Under the pieces are notes generated by a model that saw nothing but the letters and a program-made list of their open reading frames with translations, did no database searches and was not told where the DNA came from. DNA of 64,000 bases, from the NCBI GenBank assembly GCA_003194525.1, contig NBIV01000122.1, forward strand, positions 62,001 to 126,000. Reading direction: 5' to 3'. A program made the position numbers and the translations under genes. This DNA is from Gracilariopsis chorda. Taxonomy: Eukaryota > Rhodophyta > Florideophyceae > Gracilariales > Gracilariaceae. Below are positions 45,781 to 56,335 of this stretch, piece after piece (position 1 is the stretch's first letter; every line of letters begins with the position of its first letter).

Positions 45781-46965
45781 TTATTGCAGATCGATGTCAC
45801 GAGCAATTCGGCGCTGGCGCTGTGTTCCTGACGTTCGCAGATCTTCGATGTATTCTTTCAGTAGTACAGGCACGTCCTGTTCGAGAGAATCAAAAGATAC
45901 CCAGTCGGTTTCTTCGTCACTGAATCCGTTCCATTTGACGAGTAGTTGTATCCTGCCTGAAAGTCTTCTGATATCCCTAAACTCCTCGATCGTCAGCAGT
46001 TCGTTCGCTTGGTAGGCTAGATGATCTTTGATTTCTTGCGTAACTTCAAAGTCCTTGTTACGGAAAAACTTTAAACGACGACCGTGTACCCATTCTTTGT
46101 TTCCGTTTAGCAGATTCTCTACTTCGAAGACGTAGTTATCTCTGCAATTCGTTACTGTAGATGGTCCCAACCATTTTAGATTCATTTTAGATCCAGCGTG
46201 CTTCTGCAGTACGCCTCGAAGAACGTAATCCCCTTCGCAGAAGTTAATTGGACGTACTCCGGTTCGGCGATTGTGTGAGTCGACGGCGTTTTTTCGCTGC
46301 CTCTTTGAACGATCAGCACACTCACGGTGTATCTTTGAAAGTGAATCGTGAAACTTCTCGATGTTTCCTAGTGCTTTTACCGTTTCCGTCTTAACGCACT
46401 CTACCTTTCTGAAGTTGTGGTTCTTAATGATGGCAGAAAGTGGCGAATCTCTTGGAAGGCCTGTGAATACCGTTAGAGGGCATTTCCCGTTTAGTCTGCG
46501 TGTTGGTGAGTTGTTGAGGGCGGACTGAATGAGTGTGATAACAGACGGCCAGGCGGTTTGCGGTAGCTGGAACTCGGAGAGTATTGCTCTAGACATTCTG
46601 AGAAGTTCCCGGCATACAACTTCCACCGAACCGTTGCTCCACGGGCAGTACGGGAGCGTGAAATGGTGCTTGGCCTTCAATGCGTCGGAGATACGTTCGA
46701 CCAGCTTGTTCTTGAAGTGGCTGCCTTTGTCCGATATCCAACATTTTGACACTCCGAATGAGGCAAACCAGTTCAGTAGGATTGTTGCTGTTGCTTCTGC
46801 GTCGGCTTCGGCTGTAGGTTTCAGCCAAACATAGCCCGAGAGGTCGTCCTTGACGATCAATACGTAAACCAAATCCCCTTCGCCTTTCTTCATGTAGCAG
46901 TAGTCGAAGTGAATTATTTCGTTCGGTTTGCTTGCGTGCATTGTGTGTCCCAAAGGCCTTGGCAC
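45781..46965 (-). CDS. Integrase core, C-terminus and chromodomain-like tail of the young Gypsy
   Basis: 394 open codons. Catalytic residues are visible in IIHFDYCYM (Asp), WISDKGSHF (Asp) and NGSVEVVCREL (Glu). The C-terminal domain contains GDYVLRGVLQKHAGSK and NGNKEWVHGRRLKFFRNKDFE. The tail LLVKWNGFSDEETDWVSFD is chromodomain-like, which in chromoviruses helps choose the insertion site. In the parent element it is the end of pol, and the purine tract follows directly. Nothing in this stretch looks damaged. Confidence 0.88.
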   Translation of the reverse strand: MPRPLGHTMHASKPNEIIHFDYCYMKKGEGDLVYVLIVKDDLSGYVWLKPTAEADAEATATILLNWFASFGVSKCWISDKGSHFKNKLVERISDALKAKHHFTLPYCPWSNGSVEVVCRELLRMSRAILSEFQLPQTAWPSVITLIQSALNNSPTRRLNGKCPLTVFTGLPRDSPLSAIIKNHNFRKVECVKTETVKALGNIEKFHDSLSKIHRECADRSKRQRKNAVDSHNRRTGVRPINFCEGDYVLRGVLQKHAGSKMNLKWLGPSTVTNCRDNYVFEVENLLNGNKEWVHGRRLKFFRNKDFEVTQEIKDHLAYQANELLTIEEFRDIRRLSGRIQLLVKWNGFSDEETDWVSFDSLEQDVPVLLKEYIEDLRTSGTQRQRRIARDIDLQ

Positions 46966-47250
46966 GGTGTAACCGGGCTCGGTTGCGATGCAATGAAAAC
47001 AGGACCGTACGAACTGTTGGGTGTCTTGTCGAAGATCCTTCCACCAGAAGTGTTCAAGTAATGATTCCAGCGTGGTCTGAGAAGCTCTATGGCCTCCCCT
47101 TCCAGTATGTGCTGCGATAAGCAGTCTGAGGCGTAGCTGATTATCTGATTGGGGTATCCATACTTGACCAGACTTCAGTTCCCACGGATTTTTTTTCTTG
47201 GAGAGTGATCTCGGAGCTTCGGCGGCGTGGTTGTGCTGTGATACCGAGAT

Positions 47251-48960
47251 TTACTGCCTTGAAGGCCAGTCAAAGGCTTCGTTGAGACCAGGGTTGATTG
47301 GTGCTACCATAAGTGCGCTTATTCTTCCCATATTGGATGGGTGGACGGTCTTCTTCGGCTCAACAGCCCATCTAGTCAGCATGTCGGCCCAGACGTTCTT
47401 TTCTCCGGGAACATGTTCGATGACGTAGCGGAATGCACTCAGTTTTAGAGCCCATCGCATGAGTTTATTCGCGGTATGACGAGCGACTCCAGGATTCTGC
47501 CCGTAGGGATCATAGATGTACACGAGGTTGGCGTGGTCCGTATAGATCGAGGTTTCCCTTCCAGCGGTAAGGTAGTCCATCCTGCACATTGCTTCTACGA
47601 TGGCGTATCCTTCCTTTTCTGGGACGCTCCATCTCTCAGCCGAACCCCTGAACGCGCCGGATAGGAAGCACAGCGGCTCGTGTGTTTGTGTGTGAACTGG
47701 TATGTGATCTTCAGCTTCGGGTGACTGCGTCAGAATGGCGGCCCAGTGCTCGTCAGAAGCGTCCGTAAAGAGGCACGTTCGGTACCCTTCTTTCGGGAGG
47801 AAGAGCTTCGTCGCGGCCGCCAGCTGGGATATTATTCTGTTAAAAGCATCTGTGTGTGTCGTCCCCCAAGAGTCGCTTACACGAACCTTCTCCACGCTTT
47901 TCTTCGTTCGTTTCCCAGCCTTCTTGTACGCGAGTTCTAGTAGATCGTGCAGAGGTTGTACTGTCTGAGAGTAGTTGGGGATAGAGGTGCGCATCCAGTT
48001 GGTGGCACACATTAGCTGTTGCAACTCGCCGCCCATCTGCGGCATTCGCATTGTCAATAGTGCTTCGAGGTTGCGTGGGTGGAATCGAACTCCTTCCCGA
48101 GATATGATCCTTCCGCAAAACTTCACTTCGTTACAAAAGAAACAAGATTTCGCAGGGTTGACTTTGAAACCAATGTTTTTGCACACAATCAAGAACATTT
48201 CTATGTCCGATAGCAGTTCCTTCTCGGTCTTAGCGTACATCAGGAAATCGTCGAGCCACTGTAGCATGCGTTTCACCTTCTGTGCGAAGTGTTCGCTTGT
48301 GACAGATTGAAAGTGGTTTCCAGAATCCGTCCCGCCTTGCAGCATTCTTGTCGGTGAGTACACTCCGTCTGGCGTCTGTATGGACATTATCTCCTGTGAG
48401 GCCTGGTCAAGGGTATTTGCCAGTAGCCATGGGTGAAGTCGATGTTTGCGAAGCACTCGCTTTCGCTGCAGTTCTGCAAGAGAGATTCCAAGTGCGGCAT
48501 GGCTGATTGGAGCGGGAGCGTTCGTGCGTTAGTTCCTCGCAGGTCCACTGTGAAGCGGAGCTTTTCTGATCCTGGTTTTGGGACGGCCAGTGCTGGGCTG
48601 GCCCAACGCGCAGTAGGGTTCTTGTATACTGCTCCTATCTTTTCCAGCTGTTGCACCGTGTGTCGGATGAACTTCCTCTGGTTGGGTGCGTATCGACGCT
48701 GTGCGCATCGGAAAGGCTTTGCGTTGGGCTTGAGCTTCACTGACAGTGGTCGTACCTTTGCCGGTGGATGTACTCCGAGTTTGATGCCAAGACAATCCCG
48801 ATGTTCCTGTAACAGCTTCCTGAGGGACTGCACTCCTTCTCGAGACATTCCGTTGCTTGCGGCTTCCTTGACCGCCTGGTCGATCGCTTTCTGGATGGAT
48901 TCGTCGAAGTCGATCCCGAAACCTGCATGCAGACATTCCGGGAGCTCTACTGGATCGTCA
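47251..48960 (-). pseudogene. Reverse transcriptase-RNase H region of the young Gypsy
   Basis: RT has LRFTVDLRGTNARTLP, FANIDFTHGYWQIPL and the catalytic block QWLDDFLMYAKTEKE, a variant of YLDD. RNase H has CLFTDASDEHWAAILTQ and EGYAIVEAM. The order fits Ty3/Gypsy. The region carries about one break. Confidence 0.85.
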
Positions 48961-50399
48961 TCGGCTTCCTGGTAGCTTAGGCCTCTAAACGCAGTTGCAG
49001 ATAGCCGCGCGGTCTTCTCCATAAGTTCTTTTTCCGACATACCGCTGATTGTTGCGCCTACCTGCTGCAGATGTTTCCCGAAATCGAATCCTATTGCCTT
49101 GAGGAGTGGTCTTCCCAGCAGCACTTCGGCCATGTCTTCGTCTGCGACTAGGAACTCGACATCTCGGATGCGTACAGGGAGCCCGGTGTTTGGGAGGATG
49201 ATCGTCAGGCACAGCTGGGTCTTTGCGATAGCCGTCGAGGTACAAGTTTCGTTATTCCCTTTTACAGCAGGTTCTAAGACCATTGGAGATGCGAGTCGCT
49301 GGTATGGAGTTTCGGGATGCTTCTCCCGGATTGCGGCGAGGACATTCGATGAAATCGTCGAGAAGTCTGCACCTGAATCTCCTAGTCCGACTTCCTCGAT
49401 TCCATTGAGCATAATTGCGTATCGCCCTTCTTCTTCGTTCGGAATCGTTCGCGGTGTCGAACGAACGGACGAGATCTTTGCGCTCTTCCCGCGCTGCTTC
49501 TTGTTCCCGAACAGTTCGTCCAAAAGTTCTCGCCTTTTCTCCTTAGAAGTCACAGGGCACTTACTGATAGGGTGGATTCCGTCGCATTCTTCTTTGTTCA
49601 AACAAGGTTTGTTCCATTTCTCGCCTCTCTTGGCGTGGCTTGGTTCCTCTTCCCGTCTTCCAAGGCGTTCGCGCACGGTGCGACCGGTTTTCGCGGCCTT
49701 TGTTGGCGGCTCCTGGTTTGACTTGTTGTTCGCATTTCTATGCTGGCTACTGCTTTGCTTTCGCTTGAGCTTGAAGGTCGCTGTCTGGACGGCGTGCACT
49801 TGATCTGCAAGTGTGGATAGTGTGTTTGCGAAGAAAGTCAGATTGCCCTTCTGCTCGGCGGTCCACATACCCATTTGGTCTTTCAATAGCTGCTTTAGCT
49901 CAGGGGGCTCCACTTTGTAAACCAGTTTCGTCACAAGTTGCTTACAACGATCTGTTTCGGTTATCACTTCCGAAGCGTTATGTTCGTCTAGTGCGGTGAT
50001 CACGTCCAATACGAACTGTTCTGCTGTCCCAGCTGGGTCTCTAGGCGTGAGCGTATACGTGACCCTCGATATGGCTTCTTCGACGCGATCGTTCAAGTCT
50101 CTTGAGCTGTGGGCCAGACGTGATTCAAACCAACTTTTCACCGCTTCATCTGTCGCCTCCTCCGCTTTGCAGGCCCCTTCTATTCTTCCTAGGATACACA
50201 AGCTGTGCACTAGTTTTGGCGTGATGCACTGGCGAATCGTAGCTGCCTTGATTCGTTGATTAGCCGGTCTACTGGCGTTGATTTCTTCCACACGTTGAAC
50301 ATATGCAGAGTGGTTAGTCTCAAATCGAATTAACTCCGGTTGGGTTGCTTTTGCCAGGGATGGCGGTTGAATCGTGTTCACTAATCCGTAGTTCGACAT
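48960..50399 (-). CDS. Gag-protease region of the young Gypsy
   Basis: The start MSNYGLVNTIQPP (ATG 50399) lies 47 bases inside the 5' LTR end; the frame is also open into the LTR. Gag-like sequence is followed by a basic patch and a zinc-knuckle-like CLNKEECDGIHPISKC near 49580, then the protease active site VGLGDSGADFSTIS near 49375 and a VLLGRPLLKAIG block. Gag, protease and RT share one frame here. Confidence 0.8.
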
Positions 50400-50445
50400 G
50401 CTCTCCTTGTAACGTCTCGGTACGATTTGACGTCTCAAAGCGCTT

Positions 50446-50816
50446 TGTTGATCGGATACGCTACGAAGAGAGAGTCGACGGTGCGTAGGCTTGTCGGGCA
50501 AAGTTGACAGGCACAAAGACCTCAGAAGTCCTACTGAGGCTGCCTCCTTCCCTTAGAGTTCTTCCTCTAAGAGTCGGCTTTTATATTCTATTTCTAATGT
50601 GCTCTCTCCTATGCTGGGAGGCTTGAACGTTTTCGGCATTGCGTGTACATTGCGCGGTGTGCCGCGCAATTCTATGCGAATCAACTTCAGTCCTGTTCCG
50701 CGGGTTGCGTGTGCGCTGCGCGACTTGCCATGCAATACGCTGCGATTCACCTTGAATCGCGTTCCTCTTATCGGAACGTAAGAATGCATCTCGGAGAATT
50801 GCTTAGATCATCAACA
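50446..50816 (-). repeat. 5' LTR of the young Gypsy element
   Basis: 371 bp. On the minus strand the TATA box GAATATAAAAGCC (50576-50588) is followed by hairpins CTTAGAG/CTCTAAG (50552-50571) and CCTCAG/CTGAGG (50520-50539), then TTGTGCCTGT. Confidence 0.92.
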
Positions 50817-50819
50817 GTT

Positions 50820-52000
50820 GCGATTCTTCTTTTTTATTTGTGTGGTCTTGCACGTTGTCTGGCTTCTTCTTCTTAGGCCATGGTTGGTCTTCGCGTCCGG
50901 GATTGGATCTTTTCCTGTTCAATGGATGCATTTCGCATATGCGATCTTTCCATTGGTGATCCGGTTTACCGCAAGCCCAGCAATTCCCTTTCTTGTGGAA
51001 AGAGGATCGTTTATGGTTGAATCCGGATGTTTGGTATGCCTTGCCGGCTATCATACTTCTAGTGAATTTAGTCCCTCCTTCTAAGTCAGTTGTTGTTTTC
51101 TTATTCGGTATGTGCTCGATTTGTAGGTCTTTGATGGCCGCTACTGCCTTCTCCAGGCGTATGAAAGATCCTTCTGGCTTCTCTGTCATGACGAACTTAT
51201 GAGGATTTAAGATGTTACTGATGGATTCATGGCCCTGTTTAGCTTCGGCTTTATCGATCTGTTCTGATGTGTTTTCATGCCTCCCGCCGGTGTCTTTGTC
51301 GGATGACTGCTTTTGATATCGAGGATCGTAGTTAGAATATCCTTCATCGTCTTAAGCTTCTTTGTGGATATCTGCTGATAATTTTCGGATGTTACTGGGA
51401 TGAGTCTGGCTGTTGCAATCAACGAAGAAACCACGTTATTGAAAGTCACTGTTGGCAGGTTCGAGTTTTCCAACAGTACCATGGCGAATATCTGGCTATC
51501 TTGTCCATCTTCTGTTCTTTCGGATAGATTAAGATATGCCTGTGCATGTCCGTAAAACCTGTGCGCGTACGTGTTGAAATTTTTGTTCTCTTCTCCTACG
51601 AAGTTGTGTATGGTTCTGATCATCTTCACCTTACGTCGAACCGAATCTGAGATTGAGTCCTTGGCTACCAGACCGATGATTCTTTCTAGTGCTTCAATTT
51701 GTTCTTCATTAGACTTGTTGCTGTTGTTGCGTAAGCAGATTTATCCTGCATAAACGGATCGGTTTACGAGTTGCTGATATCCGTAGTTCATGCACGAGTA
51801 AATTTTTAGACATAGCGTATCCGCTACTCCGTTTGCTCTGTTGTCACCTCCTTCTGCGTAGTCGAGGATCCGTTTTGCCAATATTCTAACGTTCTGTCGC
51901 CAGATGTACTTATCGGTAGATGAATCTGGTCTCGGTGGGGGACGACAAGTACTCTGGAGGCACTGTAGAAAGCACAATTGCCCACAGTCCGCCTTTCTCT
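50820..52000 (-). pseudogene. Gag region of the nested Copia
   Basis: The N-terminal block STDKYIWRQNVRILAKRI with EGGDNRANGVADTL matches the Copia gags at 58000 and 25250. The zinc knuckle CWACGKPDHQWKDRIC lies near 50960-51000, followed by a Lys-rich tail. It is interrupted by the Gypsy insertion downstream and has a few breaks. Confidence 0.72.
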
Positions 52001-53845
52001 TTTCCTTGGCCCTCTCCTCTTGTTTACTTTGAGCTTTCTCGCTCCTCTTATAACACTCGCATGCGACCCTTCTCACACTGGTCAGACCTTTCAGGTTTGT
52101 AAGCTATCCCCGTGCGCTACAATCAATTCGATCGCGTGCCTATGTTCAATTACAGAGTTCTATATCAATTCGACACGTATACGTCTCGTCACAGTTTGGG
52201 TAGCTATGGGTTATCACCGAGATCGATGAGTGATGTGACGTCGCCGACTTAAATGAGAAACCGTATTGAAGCGACAGACGTCAAAAAGTAAGGACAAGCT
52301 TCCACCAGACACCTGTAGCTAAGCCTATCCCGTTCTGGACATGGTAAATCAATCCAACCCACTTTGGCTGCCAATCTACGCACTCTGTTTTCTGATAGCC
52401 ACTCCTTCAGATGGAGCCCAATCTAGAATCACAGTATACCGCCACGCAAATTCGTGTTTACGCGTATACTCCCTCGCCTTCAGTAAGCATAGAGGCATAT
52501 AACCTCTCCGAAGCACGCTGCTTCTTTCATCCCATTCACGCTACTGCCGTGGTGCTACCATACTATGCTTTTCATGTCACAATGGCACATGCTACATAAA
52601 TATAATGCAAGTTTTTGTCTTCAAGAAGGAAATCTTGTGCGCTCTTGCCTAGAAGCTGAGAGTAGATCTTAGGAACAAAGCGTCCTAAGAATATCAGATA
52701 ACCGGACACAAAGCGCAAAAGTAAGTTCAGATGTCTTTTAGTCTGTAACGTGGCCAGTGTTTGAGGAGAGCAGTGCATCTGTTGGCATACAAAGCTGTCA
52801 CAGTAGAAACAAACCGTGTACACTTTGCAGGTCTCGAAGCAGATGGTACGAAGGTACTGTTATATGACGAACGTCGGATAACTGGTTGATTTTCATAATC
52901 GTCTACGCAGTGAGAGGTCGTCGGATACAAGAACATACGGCACAAATCTGCCGGGATCTTTTGTTGCTCCGGAAGAGTTGGATTGGTTTAAGTAGGGATA
53001 CTATGCGACCATTCGGTTACTAAGGTTATAACTCTGTACGTATAAACACGTACGACTCAGCGGACTTTTCGTCAAGTTGCACGTGTTCCTCGCCTCCCCG
53101 TGAGGTCTTCGTACGTTATCCAACTAGTATACGCCCCATCTCGTTAGTACCTTACTTTATCTATCAAGATCACGATAGCTAATCGGTTTCATATCATTGA
53201 TGTGACGTTGTCGCCTTACTGCCATTCTTCAGCAATATGTGTAATACCTTTTGCGGTATCAATGTTTTAATACCCGTGAACAAACATTTTGTTGAGGTTA
53301 GCGGCATGCGCGATGCTCCTCTTAGTTAGCGCATCTCGGAGATTGAATGAGCCTGTTATCCAAGTTATTTGATCTAGCTCTCCTGAGGCAAAAGCGTCCC
53401 TGATGATTGTCACCGTCTTTCTTAGTCGGTATTCTTTGCTCTCGTGTAGGGTTGTGATGGTGTGAATAAGAGCCTGAGAGTTCCCCAGTATATGGTGTGG
53501 AATAATTGTGTTTAGAAAATGTTCCTCATGGAAAGCTTCATATCCACTCCGCGGTCCTCTGCTTCCGAGCAGGCCAAGATCTCAGCGCCGAACGAAAAAT
53601 ACGTTAATCGTCGCTGTTTGATGCTATTCCGGTCAAGTGGGTGAACTATGGGTTCATCGTCGAACATTGTAGATACCTTGAGCATGTAGATGATGCCTGT
53701 CTGTCCATAGAAGTTTTCGTTTCTAAAATGAGATGCATCGGAGAGGCTGACGAGTGATGCCTGTTGAATCCCAACTGGTCTAATGTATCGAACTTCTGGC
53801 TTGATGTTGAATGTTGCGTGCTGTTCGCGGAGAAGAAACAAAATG

Positions 53846-54188
53846 GCGGATGCCGATGGAAAGGGACAAGGATTTACGCATAACTCGAAAATCGCGCTTC
53901 GTAAAAAAGTAAGCGGGTAAGCCTGCTGCTCTTCGTTCAGCAGTAGGTGGCCTCCCGGAGTACGGGAAGGCCTTTTATGTTGACCCCTAGTCCTATCAGT
54001 TTTCTGCTGATATGACGAGAGAGAGCTTGATCGCCACTAACTCTCGTGAGCTACAGAAAAACATTGTAGACTACACAACACTGCAATATCTTGTAGGATA
54101 CAATAAACGCGATAGAACAGCAACGCATATGTGCATGCAACTCCGTTCATACCCATCAACGCAATTGCACATCACTCGATGGCATAAC
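53846..54188 (-). repeat. Solo LTR-like insertion in the Copia RT-RNase H junction
   Basis: 343 bp flanked by AAATG (53841-53845, 54189-54193). On the minus strand ACATAAAAGG is followed by hairpin 53949-53972 and CTGCT/AGCAG (53926-53943), the same TATA-hairpin layout as the Gypsy LTRs. The ends GTTATGCC and GGCATCCGC are imperfect inverted repeats. The TG...CA ends can only be fitted by shifting 1-3 bases, so a small DNA element is the alternative. Confidence 0.6.
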
Positions 54189-54199
54189 AAATGCGCTCC

Positions 54200-55503
54200 A
54201 ACGATGCGGCACGCATACAACATGGGTTTAGGGACTTTATCTCCAGGAGCATTGCATTTCCGTCGACAAGGTTTTCCACTCTGAGATTTCCTAATTCATG
54301 TTGCATTAGTGATGTAACAAGAGACGCTTGTGGGATAACGGCAGATCCTACATACATTAGTGTTCCCGCCAACTATTGGTATTGCTGAACGTCGTCATCT
54401 GTTGCTCTCTCGTTTCTCTCCCGCCTGCGGGCTTTCGAAAGCGGAATTGGATACAATCGTCTCACGTAGGGATACATCGAAACAGTAAGATTGGCATCTT
54501 CGTCCTGTAGGATCTCACATCCAGCGAATGATATCTTGTCTCCTATCCGGATCTTTCTCACCTCAAATTCTTCTTGCATATCTGTCCTAAATCTTTCAAT
54601 TCTGGTGACAGATCCAGCTATGAGCAGATTGTCTACGAGCTTCACGATCATTAGTATGATTCTCCCTGTATCACCCCGTTTCAGTAATAATTGGTTAACA
54701 CCGAAAATGCGCTCTAGCCCTGCTTGGCTGAGCATCCAGGATTCGATACGCTGGGCGCATTGTCGGCCGGCTTCCACTATTTCGTATGGTAATTTGGTGA
54801 GTTTCCACAGAATGCCTTTTCGTTTGCGGAATTCCAGTGGTGGCATTACGAATAATTCTCTTTTGCTGGGGCCACTTTGCATATACGCTCCCTTGACATC
54901 TGCTACGCCAAATACAAATCCCAAGCATAGAGCGATGCTTATGAGCATTCTTACCACTAACATGTCAGCGTTGGAGCAGTCTTTCCGGATCTCATTTTTC
55001 ATCTCGTCCCTGTTGCCTTGTGCGACGAGTCTGGCCTTCAACCTTAGTTGATGCTCTTCGTCTTCCTTGATATTGTACACAGTATGGGATGAGATGATGT
55101 TCGAGTTCCTGGGTACGTCTGGCTTTTTGACCTCAGTATATGCTTGCAACCAATTGTCTCCATGCTCCTTCTCGATTGCCTTTGTTAAGATCCAAGGTGG
55201 GGCGAATTGTACGTCGCGTCCTGTGACTTGCTTAGATCCTATAAGAGCCTGCAGGTGCTTGAGAACGTTCTGCTCATCTGACTCCAGAGAGTGTGGCGTG
55301 TTCATTATTGGGCTGTTCTCGAGGGCTGATGCATAGCTTCCTATGTCCTTCTGTGCTTGCTCGATTTGCGGACGTCCTGTTTTTTCTCCAGAAATCATCA
55401 TTGCCCCAGCGATGTCGTCTTCACCACACTGTGGGGTGCTACGCGGAGATAATGTGAGATCGATATAGTCTTCCATCAGCCCTTCTGATAGTTTTCGTGC
55501 CAA
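54200..55503 (-). pseudogene. Reverse transcriptase region of the 52.9-58.3 kb Copia
   Basis: KARLVAQGNRDEMKNEIRKD, GVADVKGAYMQSGPSKRELF and ILWKLTKLPYEIVEAGRQC are followed by VKLVDNLLIAGSV, the position of the VDD catalytic block, with Asn in place of the second Asp. The 'DVKGA(Y/F)(M/L)QSG' wording is shared with the nested Copia at 43.2 kb, so both are one clade. Confidence 0.8.
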
Positions 55504-55529
55504 ATCGGAACTGGGTCTGAGCCTGATAT

Positions 55530-56335
55530 CTTCCTACGCCACTTTCGATATTGGCGCTCTATCGCCTGTTTTTACTTCCACCAAGTGTCTGTGTGTTTGG
55601 AATACCTTAGCCTGGTTCCAAACGTCAGGTTGGTCCTGTGCAGTCGCATGGAAGGAGAACAGTATGTCGTCCCCTGGCTTTATAGCCGTTTGCGGTATAG
55701 TGGAATGGTCGTTTGATTTCAATAAGCGATGGAGCGCTCTAGTTCCTGATTGCTCTTTGTAAGCTGTCAGCAGTTCTTCTGTTACGACCTTTCCAGGGGC
55801 GCCTAGTATCGCAGGGGCGTATCCTTTCGCTAGCTCAAATCTGCTCATGACCTTTGACCCACTGAAACAATTAGAAAGAAAGATAGTTCTTGACAGAAGT
55901 AGGCGATCGTTCCCGGCGGTGTTTTCGAATTGAAGCTTTTCTAAGATACGCTTTACGACGCCGTTTTTCCTCCCTACAATTCCAGTTTTGTTGTGTCTCC
56001 TGACGGGTCGTGTCTTGAAGGTCATCCCGTGACTATGCAAGAATTTTCTCACTGCTGTCGAGTTTATCTCATCGTCGGCCGACAGTCCGTCTGGTCTGCC
56101 ATGCTGATGCAACCATTCGCTTTTGGAGAACGAATGTTATCGTGTCCGCTTCTCGATTCTGGGTGATCAAGCCTTCTGAATATCCTGTACCGGCGTCCAC
56201 CATGTGGAGTACGATATAATTTGTGCCTCGGATATTGCAGAACTTAAAGTCGATCTGTATTTCTACATTGAAGGCAACATTGATGTGTGTGATGGATATT
56301 TTCTTGATGGTACCGGTAGTCCTGATCGGGCACAT
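55530..56335 (-). pseudogene. Integrase region of the 52.9-58.3 kb Copia
   Basis: EIQIDFKFCNIRG holds the first Asp, LSADDEINSTA the second and RRHNKTGIVGRKNGV the region of the Glu. The C-terminal block FELAKGYAPAILGAP and TRALHRLLKSNDHST is shared with the split Copia at 11.5-25.5 kb. A few breaks. Confidence 0.78.

Larger units (their letters stand above)
45384..50816 (-). mobile_element. Young Ty3/Gypsy element nested in the Copia
   Basis: Two LTRs of about 371 bp (45384-45753 and 50446-50816), identical as far as I can read, surround gag, protease, RT, RNase H, integrase and a chromodomain-like tail on the minus strand. GTTGC at 45379-45383 and 50817-50821 is the target duplication. Identical LTRs mean a very recent insertion. 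It looks nearly whole, with about two breaks in pol. It belongs to the lineage of 1-1124 and 33147-34389. The layers date as U duplication, then Copia insertion into U copy 2, then this element. Confidence 0.95.
41965..52193 (-). mobile_element. Ty1/Copia element, nested in U, itself split by a Gypsy element
   Basis: It starts TGTGGG and ends GTCACA on the plus strand, with the target duplication GTTTG (41960-41964, 52194-52198). The 3' LTR is 41965-42251; the 5' LTR (to 52193) is shorter. On the minus strand the order is gag (about 52000-50820, with a zinc knuckle CWACGKPDHQWKDRIC), protease and integrase (about 45355-44000), RT (about 43460-42900) and RNase H (about 42900-42550). Gag and protease are separated by the Gypsy element 45384-50816. 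Without it the Copia is about 4.8 kb, a normal size. It has about five breaks. It is younger than U's duplication, because U copy 1 is empty. Confidence 0.92.
40479..52857 (-). repeat. Repeat unit U, copy 2, inverted and split by a Copia element
   Basis: 40479-41964 and 52199-52857 together match 25523-27708 in reverse. The gap holds the Copia element 41965-52193, bounded by GTTTG on each side; copy 1 has this pentamer once. The small Cys gene is damaged here: about 59 bp including its start are absent. The right edge (52857) abuts another Copia LTR at the same U base where copy 1 abuts one. Confidence 0.88.
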
